In this document: positions 14,995 to 23,269 of the stretch, piece by piece | How the letters are laid out: each line of letters begins with the position of its first letter | Position numbering within the stretch: the first letter of the stretch is position 1 | Assembly: GCF_004571025.1 (NCBI RefSeq) | Contig: NZ_SPQT01000014.1 | Span: 149,839 to 213,838, forward strand | Length of the DNA stretch: 64,000 nucleotides | Reading direction: 5' to 3' | Source of the DNA: Bradyrhizobium niftali | GTDB lineage: Bacteria > Pseudomonadota > Alphaproteobacteria > Rhizobiales > Xanthobacteraceae | Position numbers and translations under genes: made by a program | The notes under the pieces: generated by a model | What the model was told of the DNA's origin: nothing | What the model saw: only the letters and a program-made list of their open reading frames with translations | The model's database searches: none

Positions 14995-17900
14995 TCAATG
15001 CGCCGCGGACGCCGAGCGCTTGGTCGCGACCGGTTTCGGCGCGGGCTTGGCGTTCGCCTGCGGCGCGCTGTCCCAGCCGCCGTTCGGGGCCGGGACGTTG
15101 ACGGCGTCGTCGGGCTGCGGTTCGGCGCTGAAGGTCTGGATCGCGAGCTTGGCGGCGGCGAGCGATTGCGGGTCGAGGCGCTTCGCCACGTCGTCGCGCT
15201 TGCCCGCCGCGTCCGCATCGCCCTGGGCGGCTGCGAGGCTGAACCACTTGTAGGACTCGGCGAGGTTCTGCTCGACGCCGATGCCGCGGGCATAGAGGAT
15301 GCCGAGATTGAACTGGCTGTCGGCGACGCCGCGGTCGGCCGCCTTGCGGAACCACTGCGCCGCGCGATTGTAATTGGCACCGCGTCCGCCGCCGTCGGCA
15401 TCGAGCACCGCGAGATTGTGCATCGCCTTGGCGCTGCCGCGCTCGGCGGCCTGCGTGTAGTAGCGGCGGGCGATGTCGGCGTCCTTCTTCACCCCGAGGC
15501 CCTTCTCGTAGAGCGTGCCGAGGCGGAAGGTTGCGGGCACCACGCCGGCCTGCGCCGCGCGGTCGTACCATTTCGCAGCTTCGTCGTAGTTTGCAGCGAC
15601 GCCCTTGCCTTCGGCAAAGCGCATGCCGATTTCGTAGGCGGCGGTCGCATCGCCCTTCATCGCGGCGGTGCGCAAGGCCGGGCCGCCGATACCGTCAGGC
15701 AGCTTTTCGCTCGGCGGCACCTGGATGAGACCGAGCCGCGCGCGGCTGGCGCCCGAGAGCGCGCCGGTGACGTCGCTGGCGGCAGGCGGCACGGGAGCAG
15801 GAGCGGGCGGGATTTCGACCGAGGCCGAGCTGCCGGAATTGGGCGTGGGCGCCGGCGCGGCATTGTTCTGGGATTGCCGTCCGATCGGCGTCGGTGAGGT
15901 CATCGAGGGCGTGACCTGCTCGGGCGTGGCGGGCTTGGTCTCGACCGGGGGCGGCGGGGCCTGCGGCGCGGGCTGGCTGGACGTGTTCTCCATCGCCTGC
16001 GGCGCCGGCGGCGCACTGCCACCATCGAGCAAGTTCATCGCCATCTTGAAGGTGCCGAGCACGATCACGACCACGCTCGCGCCGACCAGCAGCGAGCGAA
16101 TCTTCGAGGTGATGGTCGAAGCGCCTTCCTGGCCCTTGTCCTTGGCGCGGGCGATTGCGGCCTTGGCGCCACGGGCCGGCTTCTCAGGCGGCTGCGCGGC
16201 GGCGGCCTGGGCGGCGCGGCGCGCGGCCGCGATGAAGCTCGACGACGACACCGGCTCCTTCGGAGCAGTGGGAACTCCGCTGATCGCGCTTTCGGACGCG
16301 GCAATGCGCTCCGACGGCGTGGCGACGCGCCCACCCGGCCGTGTGCCCGGCTCGAGCGGATGGTCCGGCGGCAATTCCGGCGCGAGCGCACCGCGCGCGG
16401 GCGCGGTATGCGGCTCCAGGATTTCGCTGATCGCGCGCGGCGGCAAGGGTGGTGCGGCTTGCGGCGCCGTCGTCGCCATCGGGACCGGCGGCGGAGCGGC
16501 CGGTGCCGCGGCGGCGTGGAATTCGCGCGGCGCGGCCACGAAGGCGGAATGCGCCGGCTGCTGCATGGCGGCCGGATTCGGCAGCTCAGGCTTCGGATCG
16601 TATTTCGGCTGCTGTTGCTGCGGCCGAGCTTCGCGCGCCATCGGCGCGGGCTCCATGGGCGCAGCCATCGGCATCGGCATCGGCTGCGGTGCAGGGGCCG
16701 GCGGCGCGGTGCGCACCGCGCGCAGATCGCCCTCGATCATCGAGAGGCGATCGACGACGTGGCCGAGCGCGCTGTGGACGGCTTCGAGCGAGTCCTGGGT
16801 GCTGCGGTTGGTCTCGGCCTGGCTGAAGCGGATGTCGGAGAGCTCGCGCTTGACGAGATCGACCATGCCGGAATCGGGGGCCGGCGCCGAATTGCGGCTC
16901 TCGGCGAGCGCGGAATAGGTCGCCTGCTGCCGCTCCAGGTGGCGCAGGATGTCGTGCAGCCCGTCCTCGACGCGGCTCAGATTGCCGTTGCGCGGATCGG
17001 AGGCGGCTTCGATCCGCTCCAGCAGATAGGAGACGCGCTGTTCGAGATGCGCAAAGGTCGAGGCCGAATCGTTGCCGACCTGCATGCGATCGAAACGATC
17101 CGACAGCGCACGGATCGCGGCTTCCAGATGTTCGGTGCTCTCGGCAGGCTGAGGCCGCTCGCGCGTTTCCAGCGCGGCGGTGAGTGCCGCGATGCGCTGC
17201 TCGAGCACGGCAAAGCTGTCGCCGGGGCCGGACGAGCGTGTGATCTGGTCGACCTTGGACGACAACAGCTGCACGTCCTCGGAAAGCCGTGCCAGCGCTT
17301 CGTTGGAGGCGACGTTGGAGACGATGCCGCGCAGCGCCGAGATCGCGCCTTCGAGCTGGCGCACCGTGGACGGATCGTCATTGGCGCGCAGGATCAGATC
17401 GAGCTTGGCGCCGAGATTGCGGATCGCCTCGTCATAGCCGGTGAGCTGCTCGGCTGGCGTCAGCGTGCGCAGCACCTGCTTGATGTCGGACAGCGCGTGC
17501 TCGATGCCTGACAGGACCTGGCCGTCGGTGCCGGACGAGCGGGTCTCGTCGATGCGACGGTGCAGCGAGCGGATTTCGTTTTCGATCGACTCGATCGCGC
17601 GGCGCGGCATCGCCTCGGTGATGGCGTGGCGGATCTCCGCAAGCTCGCTACGGAAGGCGTTGATCGCCTGCTCGGTATTGTCAGGGCGCTGGAGCGATTC
17701 GATCTGGCTCGTGATCTTGAGCAGATGGCGCTCGAGCGCCGAGAAATCCGGCTGCGGTGGTGGCGGAGCGTAGGCAGGCTGGGGCGGCGCCATGGGCGGG
17801 GCGTAGGGAGCTGCCGTGGGTGCAATCGACGGCGCGGCGCGCGGCGGCATCTGCCTGGGCGTAAAGCCGTCGAGCTCGCTCTGCCGCGCCGTGATCTCGG

Positions 17901-18423
17901 CGACGGCGACGTCGAACGAGGCGGGGCTCAGTGGCGGCGAGTTGCGATAGACCTGTGCGGCCGCGCGCTCGACCGCATCGGCCTGGCGCTGGCGCGTCTC
18001 GGCGGGTGCGGGCCGCGGAGGCTGCGGTTGAAGCTGCTGCGGCTTTGAGATTTGCGACAGGCGCGCGTCGAGCCGCGAGATCGCATCGTTGAGCTGGCGT
18101 GCGACGCCCTGCTCGCGCGAGACCTCTTGTCGTGAAGAGTCCTGGCGCGGGGTGGGCTTTGAGATCCGTTCGATCTGCTGGGTGATCGCGTCGAGCCGCT
18201 GGTGGATGTCGGCGACTTCGCGGCTCTCCGGACTCGGTACGTGATTCGGCATGTGTTGCGGACGCTGCTCGTAAGGTCCGCGAAAGTTCGGCGGGGCAGT
18301 TTCGCCGAGCGTGGAGTTCAGCCAATCGTTGAGTGACATGCCGGCTCTGCGCGCAGCAGCTTCGGCCCGCTCCCGGACGGAGGGATCGATGCCGTCAACA
18401 CTCCACGATACGCGCGAATTCAT
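14995..18423 (-). CDS. PodJ-like polar organiser with coiled coil, TM segment and Sel1 repeats
   Basis: A 1142-residue protein. Residues about 9-38 (GIDPSVRERAEAAARRAGMS then LNDWLNSTLGE) form a small N-terminal helical domain typical of alphaproteobacterial PodJ-like proteins. A long region to about 640 is rich in coiled-coil heptads and proline-rich linkers. One membrane segment lies near 775-797 (LLVGASVVVIVLGTFKMAM). The periplasmic C-terminal part has a Pro-rich stretch then four or so Sel1 repeats (about 920-1085; for example EIGMRFAEGKGVAANYDEAA). It probably localises at a cell pole and recruits division or envelope factors. The start is ATG 18423; the frame is open to a TTG at 18498. 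Confidence 0.82.
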   Translation of the reverse strand: MNSRVSWSVDGIDPSVRERAEAAARRAGMSLNDWLNSTLGETAPPNFRGPYEQRPQHMPNHVPSPESREVADIHQRLDAITQQIERISKPTPRQDSSRQEVSREQGVARQLNDAISRLDARLSQISKPQQLQPQPPRPAPAETRQRQADAVERAAAQVYRNSPPLSPASFDVAVAEITARQSELDGFTPRQMPPRAAPSIAPTAAPYAPPMAPPQPAYAPPPPQPDFSALERHLLKITSQIESLQRPDNTEQAINAFRSELAEIRHAITEAMPRRAIESIENEIRSLHRRIDETRSSGTDGQVLSGIEHALSDIKQVLRTLTPAEQLTGYDEAIRNLGAKLDLILRANDDPSTVRQLEGAISALRGIVSNVASNEALARLSEDVQLLSSKVDQITRSSGPGDSFAVLEQRIAALTAALETRERPQPAESTEHLEAAIRALSDRFDRMQVGNDSASTFAHLEQRVSYLLERIEAASDPRNGNLSRVEDGLHDILRHLERQQATYSALAESRNSAPAPDSGMVDLVKRELSDIRFSQAETNRSTQDSLEAVHSALGHVVDRLSMIEGDLRAVRTAPPAPAPQPMPMPMAAPMEPAPMAREARPQQQQPKYDPKPELPNPAAMQQPAHSAFVAAPREFHAAAAPAAPPPVPMATTAPQAAPPLPPRAISEILEPHTAPARGALAPELPPDHPLEPGTRPGGRVATPSERIAASESAISGVPTAPKEPVSSSSFIAAARRAAQAAAAQPPEKPARGAKAAIARAKDKGQEGASTITSKIRSLLVGASVVVIVLGTFKMAMNLLDGGSAPPAPQAMENTSSQPAPQAPPPPVETKPATPEQVTPSMTSPTPIGRQSQNNAAPAPTPNSGSSASVEIPPAPAPVPPAASDVTGALSGASRARLGLIQVPPSEKLPDGIGGPALRTAAMKGDATAAYEIGMRFAEGKGVAANYDEAAKWYDRAAQAGVVPATFRLGTLYEKGLGVKKDADIARRYYTQAAERGSAKAMHNLAVLDADGGGRGANYNRAAQWFRKAADRGVADSQFNLGILYARGIGVEQNLAESYKWFSLAAAQGDADAAGKRDDVAKRLDPQSLAAAKLAIQTFSAEPQPDDAVNVPAPNGGWDSAPQANAKPAPKPVATKRSASAAH

Positions 18424-18803
18424 GACTCTGTCCGGTTCCGACTCCGGCGCCCCACCCGGCACCTCCAGCCTCCCCACGCGTGCCGGTTGTAAAGACAATC
18501 GGATTTGGCGCGGGTCGTCTGCCTCGAAAACCGACTTTTTCCTGTTACGGTAAATAACGGGTTAAGGAACGCGTTGCCGATGTCTTAAAGTTGGGCGAGG
18601 GGAACCCGGGGGGTCCCCTCGTGGTGGCTGCGCGACCTGCTGCCCCTACACATTCCGTCGTCATCGCCCGCGAAGGCGGGCGATCCAGTACGCCGCGGCA
18701 GCTCGATTCCAGCCGCGCGGCCTCGGAGTACTGGATGCCCCGCCTTCGCGGGGCATGACACCGGTGGTGTGGTGACGGTCTCCTGTAACGTCGGGCCAGC
18801 CCC
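18424..18803. other. Intergenic region with PodJ-like promoter and repeat B5
   Basis: A gap of 380 bases. The left part is less GC-rich (around 18530-18570) and should hold the promoter of the PodJ-like gene. The right part is palindromic repeat B5, which follows the PadR gene end. No gene is seen. Confidence 0.6.
18657..18760. repeat. Family B palindromic repeat, copy B5
   Basis: Arms CGTCATCGCCCGCGAAGGCG and GCCCCGCCTTCGCGGGGCAT with an inner ATCCAGTACGCCGCGG. It is a hybrid of the B layout with CGCGAAGGCGGG hairpins, and sits downstream of the PadR gene. Confidence 0.88.
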
Positions 18804-19394
18804 TCAGCCCTTCCCCTCGCGCTTGCCGTCTTCCAGCGGCACCACCGTGCCCTTGCCGCTCATCGTCGACAGCGCCGCGAGTGCCTCTTCGCAAAAATCG
18901 GCCACCATCTGCTCGTGGCGGGCGCCGAGGCGAAGCAGGAGCAGGTTGCCGAGATCGAGCCGGCCCTCCGCCGTGCCGTCCGGAAAACGCTTTTTGAGGA
19001 TCCGCTCGTAATTCTCGTGCCGGTCGCGGTGGTGCTCCAGCCGGGCCATCAGATCGGTGCGCATGGGCTCGATGTCGATGCTGTCGAGCGCATGCAGCCG
19101 CACCAGGAGGTCGTCCTTGATCGAGGGCGGCGTGCTCGGCCGCGCGGCCCAGTGCCGCAGCGCTGTTCGGCCCTCGGGAGTCAGCGTATAAATCAGCTTG
19201 TTGGGCTTGCCGGATTGCACGACTTCGCGGCCCTGGATGTAGCCGCGGTCGCGCAGCTTGGAGAGCTCGCGATAAATCTGCTGGTGGTCGGCCTTCCAGA
19301 AGAAGCCAATCGAGGAATCGAACGTCTTGGCGAGCTCGTAACCAGTCATCGGACGTTCCGTCAGGCATGCGAGGATTGCGTCGCCCAGTGCCAT
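18804..19394 (-). CDS. PadR-family transcriptional regulator
   Basis: A 196-residue PadR regulator. Its N-terminal winged helix is standard (ALGDAILACLTERPMTGYEL, QQIYRELSKLRDRGYI, YTLTPEGRTAL) and a helical dimerisation domain follows. Members repress divergent genes and are released by phenolic or other small ligands. It is divergent from the NTF2-like and beta-oxidation genes. The 202-bp gap holds two overlapping inverted repeats centred at 19,447 and 19,463 that look like its operator. Negative autoregulation and control of the downstream fatty acid or aromatic acyl-CoA genes are likely but inferred. Confidence 0.92.
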   Translation of the reverse strand: MALGDAILACLTERPMTGYELAKTFDSSIGFFWKADHQQIYRELSKLRDRGYIQGREVVQSGKPNKLIYTLTPEGRTALRHWAARPSTPPSIKDDLLVRLHALDSIDIEPMRTDLMARLEHHRDRHENYERILKKRFPDGTAEGRLDLGNLLLLRLGARHEQMVADFCEEALAALSTMSGKGTVVPLEDGKREGKG

Positions 19395-19438
19395 GACTGG
19401 CCTCCTTCGTCTTCGATCTTGACCAACCAGCTTGACTT

Positions 19439-19472
19439 TATGCGCATCTGCGCATATGCGTCAATGTGCATA
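19439..19472. promoter_or_regulatory. Putative double PadR operator
   Basis: A perfect inverted repeat TATGCGCA-TC-TGCGCATA (19439-19456) overlaps a second imperfect one, TATGCGTC-AA-TGTGCATA (19455-19472). It lies 45 bases upstream of the PadR start and 125 bases upstream of the NTF2-like start. Such ATGC-rich dyads are typical of PadR sites. Confidence 0.65.
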
Positions 19473-19596
19473 TGGGACGGCTTCGGAGCGGGCCACAAGA
19501 CCCACCCCGAAGATCCAGCAAAATCAACCTCTTCGCTACTGTGCATGGGGTTGTTTTCGCGTTTTTTTGCCCAGGCCTTTAGGGAGGCACCTGAGA

Positions 19597-19992
19597 ATGA
19601 CCGGCCTCGACTCGTGGTACGGCTACATGAAGTCCCAAGATCGCGCTGAAGCCCGCAAAGCGCTCTGGGACCTGCTCCATCCCGATGCGGTCTTCGAAAG
19701 CCCTGTGGTGCATTCGCCCCAGCGCGGCCGCGACATCACCTTCAAATATCTGTCGAGCGCCGAGAAGGTCCTCGGCGGTCCCGGCTTCACCTATGTCGGC
19801 GAGTGGCGAAGCGAGAGCGGCGCCGTGCTCGAATTCAAGAACGTGATCGACGGCATCGAGATCAACGGCGTCGACATCATCAGCTTCGATCCCGAGGGAC
19901 GCATCACGAATTTCAAGGTGATGGTGCGTCCGCTCAAGGCCATCAACATGCTGCACCGCCTGATGGCGGAGCAGCTTGCCGCCCAATCATAG
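19597..19992 (+). CDS. NTF2-like (SnoaL-fold) protein
   Basis: A 131-residue protein with the fold signature of the nuclear transport factor 2 superfamily (ALWDLLHPDAVFESPVVHS, EFKNVIDGIEINGVDIISF). Such proteins are small cone-shaped hydrolases, isomerases or ligand binders. The start at 19597 has GGGAGG about ten bases upstream. It is the first gene after the PadR-controlled divergent promoter and lies 39 bases before the acyl-CoA dehydrogenase, so it may act in the same pathway. No catalytic residues can be assigned. Confidence 0.82.
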   Translation: MTGLDSWYGYMKSQDRAEARKALWDLLHPDAVFESPVVHSPQRGRDITFKYLSSAEKVLGGPGFTYVGEWRSESGAVLEFKNVIDGIEINGVDIISFDPEGRITNFKVMVRPLKAINMLHRLMAEQLAAQS

Positions 19993-20031
19993 CGAATCCC
20001 ACCATTTCAACGGCCATGCCGGGAGACCACC

Positions 20032-21822
20032 ATGCCGATCTATAAAGCCCCCGTCGAAGACGTGAATTTCTTGCTCAACGACGTCTTCCAGATCGATCGT
20101 TACGACAATCTGCCCGGCTTCTCCGATGCGTCCAGCGACGTGCGCGAGGCGATCCTGGGCGAAGCCGCCAAGCTCGCCGAAGAGGTGCTCCAGCCGCTCA
20201 ACCGCGTCGGCGATCTCGAAGGCTGCAAGCGCGCCGATGACGGCAGCGTCACGACGCCGAAGGGTTTCAAGGACGCCTTCAAGCAGGTCGCTGAAGGCGG
20301 CTGGCTTGGTCTGTCGGCTCCGACCGAGTTCGGTGGGCAGGGCCTGCCGGTGACGCTCTCCCAGGCCGTCAACGAATTCCAGATCTCCGCCAACATGGCG
20401 TTCTCGATGTATGGCGGCCTCACCATGGGCGCGACCGCAGCCCTGATCGTGCACGGCTCGCCCGAGCAGAAGCAGACCTACGTGCCGAAGATGGTGGCCG
20501 GCGAATGGACCGGCACCATGAACCTGACCGAGCCGCATTGCGGCACCGATCTCGGCATGCTCCGCACCAAGGCGGTGCGCCAGCCCGACGGCAGCTTCAA
20601 GATCACGGGCACCAAGATCTTCATCTCGGCCGGCGAGCATGACTTGGCCTCCAACATCATCCACCTCGTGCTCGCCCGCATCGAGGGCGCGCCTGGCGGC
20701 ATCAAGGGCGTGTCGCTGTTCGTGGTGCCGAAATTCCTGGTGAATGCCGACGGTTCGGTCGGCGCCCGCAACGGCGTGGTCTGCGGCTCGATCGAGCACA
20801 AGATGGGCATCCACGGCAATTCCACCTGCGTGATGAACTACGACAGCGCCACCGGCTGGCTGATCGGCGAAGAGAACAAGGGCATGCAGGGCATGTTCGT
20901 GATGATGAACGAGGCCCGGCTCGGCGTCGCCGTGCAGGGGCTCGCGCAGTCCGAGGTCGCCTATCAGAACGCCGTCGCCTATGCCCGCGAGCGCATCCAG
21001 GGCCGTTCGCTGACCGGCACCAAGGCGCCGGACAAGCCGGCCGATCCGATCATCGTGCATCCCGACGTGCGCCGCACGCTGCTCTCGATCCGCGCCTTCA
21101 ACGAGGCCGCGCGCGCCTTCGTGATCTGGACCGCGCTGAAGAGCGACGTCGCCCACCGCTCGGAGGATCCCAAGGACCGCCAGGCCGCCGACGACCACAT
21201 GGGCCTGATGACGCCGGTGCTGAAGGGCTTCCTCACCGATTACGGCTTCGCCAACGCGGTGCAGGCGCAGCAGATGTATGGCGGTCACGGCTACATCGCC
21301 GAGCAGGGCATGGAGCAGTTCGTGCGCGATGCCCGCATCGCCATGATCTATGAAGGCGCCAACGGCATCCAGGCCCTCGACCTCGTCGGCCGCAAGCTGC
21401 CGCGCGACGGCGGCCGCGCCATCATGGCCTTCTTCGGCGAGGTCATGGCCTTCGCCAAGGAGAACGGCGGCGACGAGGCGCTGAAACCCTTCATCACCCC
21501 GCTCTCGGCTTCGCTCGGCCATCTCCAGCAGGCCACCACCTGGCTGATGCAGAACGCGATGATGAAGCCCGATAATGCGGGAGCTGCCGCAACCGATTAC
21601 CTGCATCTCTTCGGCTTCGTCGCGCTCGGCTACATGTGGGCGAAGATGGCCAAGGTGACCAATGCCAAGATTGCCGAGAGCGGGGCGACGCCCTATCTCT
21701 CGACCAAGCTCGTCACCGGCCGCTTCTTCATGGAGCGGATGTTGCCGGAGACCGCGGCCAATCTCGCGCGCATCCAGTCGGGCTGCGCCACCATCATGGA
21801 ACTGCCGGCAGAAGCGTTCTGA
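20032..21822 (+). CDS. Acyl-CoA dehydrogenase (large, DmdC-like subfamily)
   Basis: A 596-residue FAD flavoenzyme that oxidises acyl-CoA to enoyl-CoA. It is longer than the usual 380-residue enzymes because of an N-terminal segment (MPIYKAPVEDVNFLLNDVF) and a C-terminal helical extension, as in the DmdC-like subfamily. FAD-binding motifs are present (MNLTEPHCGTDLG, GTKIFISAGEHD). The likely catalytic glutamate is in MIYEGANGIQA near residue 440. It lies in one direction with thiolase and the FadB-type enzyme, so it supplies the first step of a beta-oxidation module. The acyl chain specificity is unknown. Confidence 0.93.
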   Translation: MPIYKAPVEDVNFLLNDVFQIDRYDNLPGFSDASSDVREAILGEAAKLAEEVLQPLNRVGDLEGCKRADDGSVTTPKGFKDAFKQVAEGGWLGLSAPTEFGGQGLPVTLSQAVNEFQISANMAFSMYGGLTMGATAALIVHGSPEQKQTYVPKMVAGEWTGTMNLTEPHCGTDLGMLRTKAVRQPDGSFKITGTKIFISAGEHDLASNIIHLVLARIEGAPGGIKGVSLFVVPKFLVNADGSVGARNGVVCGSIEHKMGIHGNSTCVMNYDSATGWLIGEENKGMQGMFVMMNEARLGVAVQGLAQSEVAYQNAVAYARERIQGRSLTGTKAPDKPADPIIVHPDVRRTLLSIRAFNEAARAFVIWTALKSDVAHRSEDPKDRQAADDHMGLMTPVLKGFLTDYGFANAVQAQQMYGGHGYIAEQGMEQFVRDARIAMIYEGANGIQALDLVGRKLPRDGGRAIMAFFGEVMAFAKENGGDEALKPFITPLSASLGHLQQATTWLMQNAMMKPDNAGAAATDYLHLFGFVALGYMWAKMAKVTNAKIAESGATPYLSTKLVTGRFFMERMLPETAANLARIQSGCATIMELPAEAF

Positions 21823-21892
21823 ATATTTTCGCTTCACCCATAGTCCCGGCCGCGTCGCGGTCGTAACCGATAGCTGCAATCAGGAGGCTCCC

Positions 21893-23101
21893 ATGGCAGA
21901 TGCCTATATCTACGACCACGTCCGAACCCCGCGCGGCCGCGGCAAGGCCGACGGCGCGCTGCACGAAGTCACCGCGCTCGCGCTCGCCACGGTGCCGTTG
22001 AAGGCGCTGAAGGACCGCAACAATTTGCCGGAAGATTCCGTCGACGACGTCGTGCTCGGCGTGGTCGATCCGGTCGGCGAGGCGGGCTCCGACATCGCGC
22101 GTTTTGCCGCGCTGAAGGCGGGCCTCGGCGAAGCCGTGCCCGGCGTGCAGATCAGCCGCTTCTGCGCCTCCGGCCTGGATGCCGTGAACTTTGCCGCTGC
22201 CCAGGTGATGAGCGGCCAGCATGATCTCGTCATCGGCGGCGGTGCCGAATCGATGAGCCGTGTCGGCATCGGCGCCTCCGGCGGCGCCTGGCCGATGGAT
22301 CCGTCGATGGCGGTGCCCGCCTATTTCATGCCGCAGGGCGTCTCGGCCGATCTGATCGCGACGAAGTACGGCTTCTCGCGCGATGACGTCGACGCTTACG
22401 CGGTGCAGAGCCAGCAGCGTGCCGGCAAGGCCTGGGACGAGGGCCGCTTCAACAGGTCGGTCGTGCCGGTGAAGGACATCAACGGCCTCACCATCCTCGC
22501 CAAGGACGAGCATATGCGTCCCTCGACGACGATGCAGTCGCTGGCGCAGCTGCAGCCCTCGTTCACGATGATGGCGCAGATGGGCGGTTTCGACGGCGTC
22601 GCCGTGCAGTCGCATCCGGAGATCGAGCGCGTCAATTACGTGCACCACGCCGGCAACTCCTCGGGCATCGTCGACGGCGCCGGCGCCGTGCTGCTCGGCA
22701 GCAAGGAGGCGGGCAGCAAATACGGCCTGAAGCCGCGGGCAAAAATCCGCGCGTTTGCGAACATCGGCTCCGAGCCAGCGATGATGCTGACCGGTCCGGT
22801 CGACGTCACCGAAAAGCTGTTCGCGCGCTCCGGCATGAAGAAGTCGGACATCGACCTGTTCGAGCTCAACGAGGCCTTTGCCTCGGTGGTGCTGCGCTAC
22901 ATCCAGGCCTTCGACATCGACAATGCCAAGATCAACGTCAACGGCGGCGCCATTGCGCTCGGCCATCCGCTTGGGGCGACCGGCGCGATGATCCTCGGCA
23001 CCGTGCTCGACGAGCTCGAGCGTACCAACAAGTCCACCGCGCTGGTGACGTTGTGCATCGGCGGCGGCATGGGCACCGCCACCATCATCGAGAGGGTGTA
23101 A
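21893..23101 (+). CDS. fadA: Acetyl-CoA C-acyltransferase (thiolase)
   Basis: A 402-residue thiolase that cleaves 3-ketoacyl-CoA to acetyl-CoA and a shortened acyl-CoA. The nucleophile is Cys91 in ISRFCASGLDAV. The C-terminal catalytic residues are His358 in ALGHPLGATG and Cys388 in TLCIGGGMG. The start at 21893 has CAGGAGGCTCCC directly upstream. It follows the acyl-CoA dehydrogenase by 70 bases and precedes the FadB-type enzyme, making a complete module. The symbol reflects the family; the exact chain preference is not shown. Confidence 0.93.
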   Translation: MADAYIYDHVRTPRGRGKADGALHEVTALALATVPLKALKDRNNLPEDSVDDVVLGVVDPVGEAGSDIARFAALKAGLGEAVPGVQISRFCASGLDAVNFAAAQVMSGQHDLVIGGGAESMSRVGIGASGGAWPMDPSMAVPAYFMPQGVSADLIATKYGFSRDDVDAYAVQSQQRAGKAWDEGRFNRSVVPVKDINGLTILAKDEHMRPSTTMQSLAQLQPSFTMMAQMGGFDGVAVQSHPEIERVNYVHHAGNSSGIVDGAGAVLLGSKEAGSKYGLKPRAKIRAFANIGSEPAMMLTGPVDVTEKLFARSGMKKSDIDLFELNEAFASVVLRYIQAFDIDNAKINVNGGAIALGHPLGATGAMILGTVLDELERTNKSTALVTLCIGGGMGTATIIERV

Positions 23102-23104
23102 CTG

Positions 23105-23213
23105 CGTAGGGTGGGTTAGCCCTGCAGATGCGCGAAGCGCATCTGCTTGGCGTAACCCACCACTTCTTTCCCCGCGGACTGGTGGATTACGCCTTCGGCT
23201 AATCCACCCTACG
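23105..23213. repeat. Family A variant repeat, copy A4
   Basis: Bounded by CGTAGGGTGGGTTAGC and GCTAATCCACCCTACG with inner GCGTAACCCACC and GGTGGATTACGCC. It has the same outer GTAGGGTGG as A1-A3 but a different inner sequence. It sits within the gap between fadA and the FadB-type gene and may shape their mRNA. Confidence 0.88.
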
Positions 23214-23269
23214 AGATCACCGTCAACCGCCGCGCCTGAGATCGGCTGCGGCACCGAGGAGCAACCAAC

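Noticed and set aside
19987..21879. A 630-codon minus-strand frame opposite the acyl-CoA dehydrogenase
   Set aside because: Antisense to a clear acyl-CoA dehydrogenase and without any domain. Composition is that of a shadow frame.
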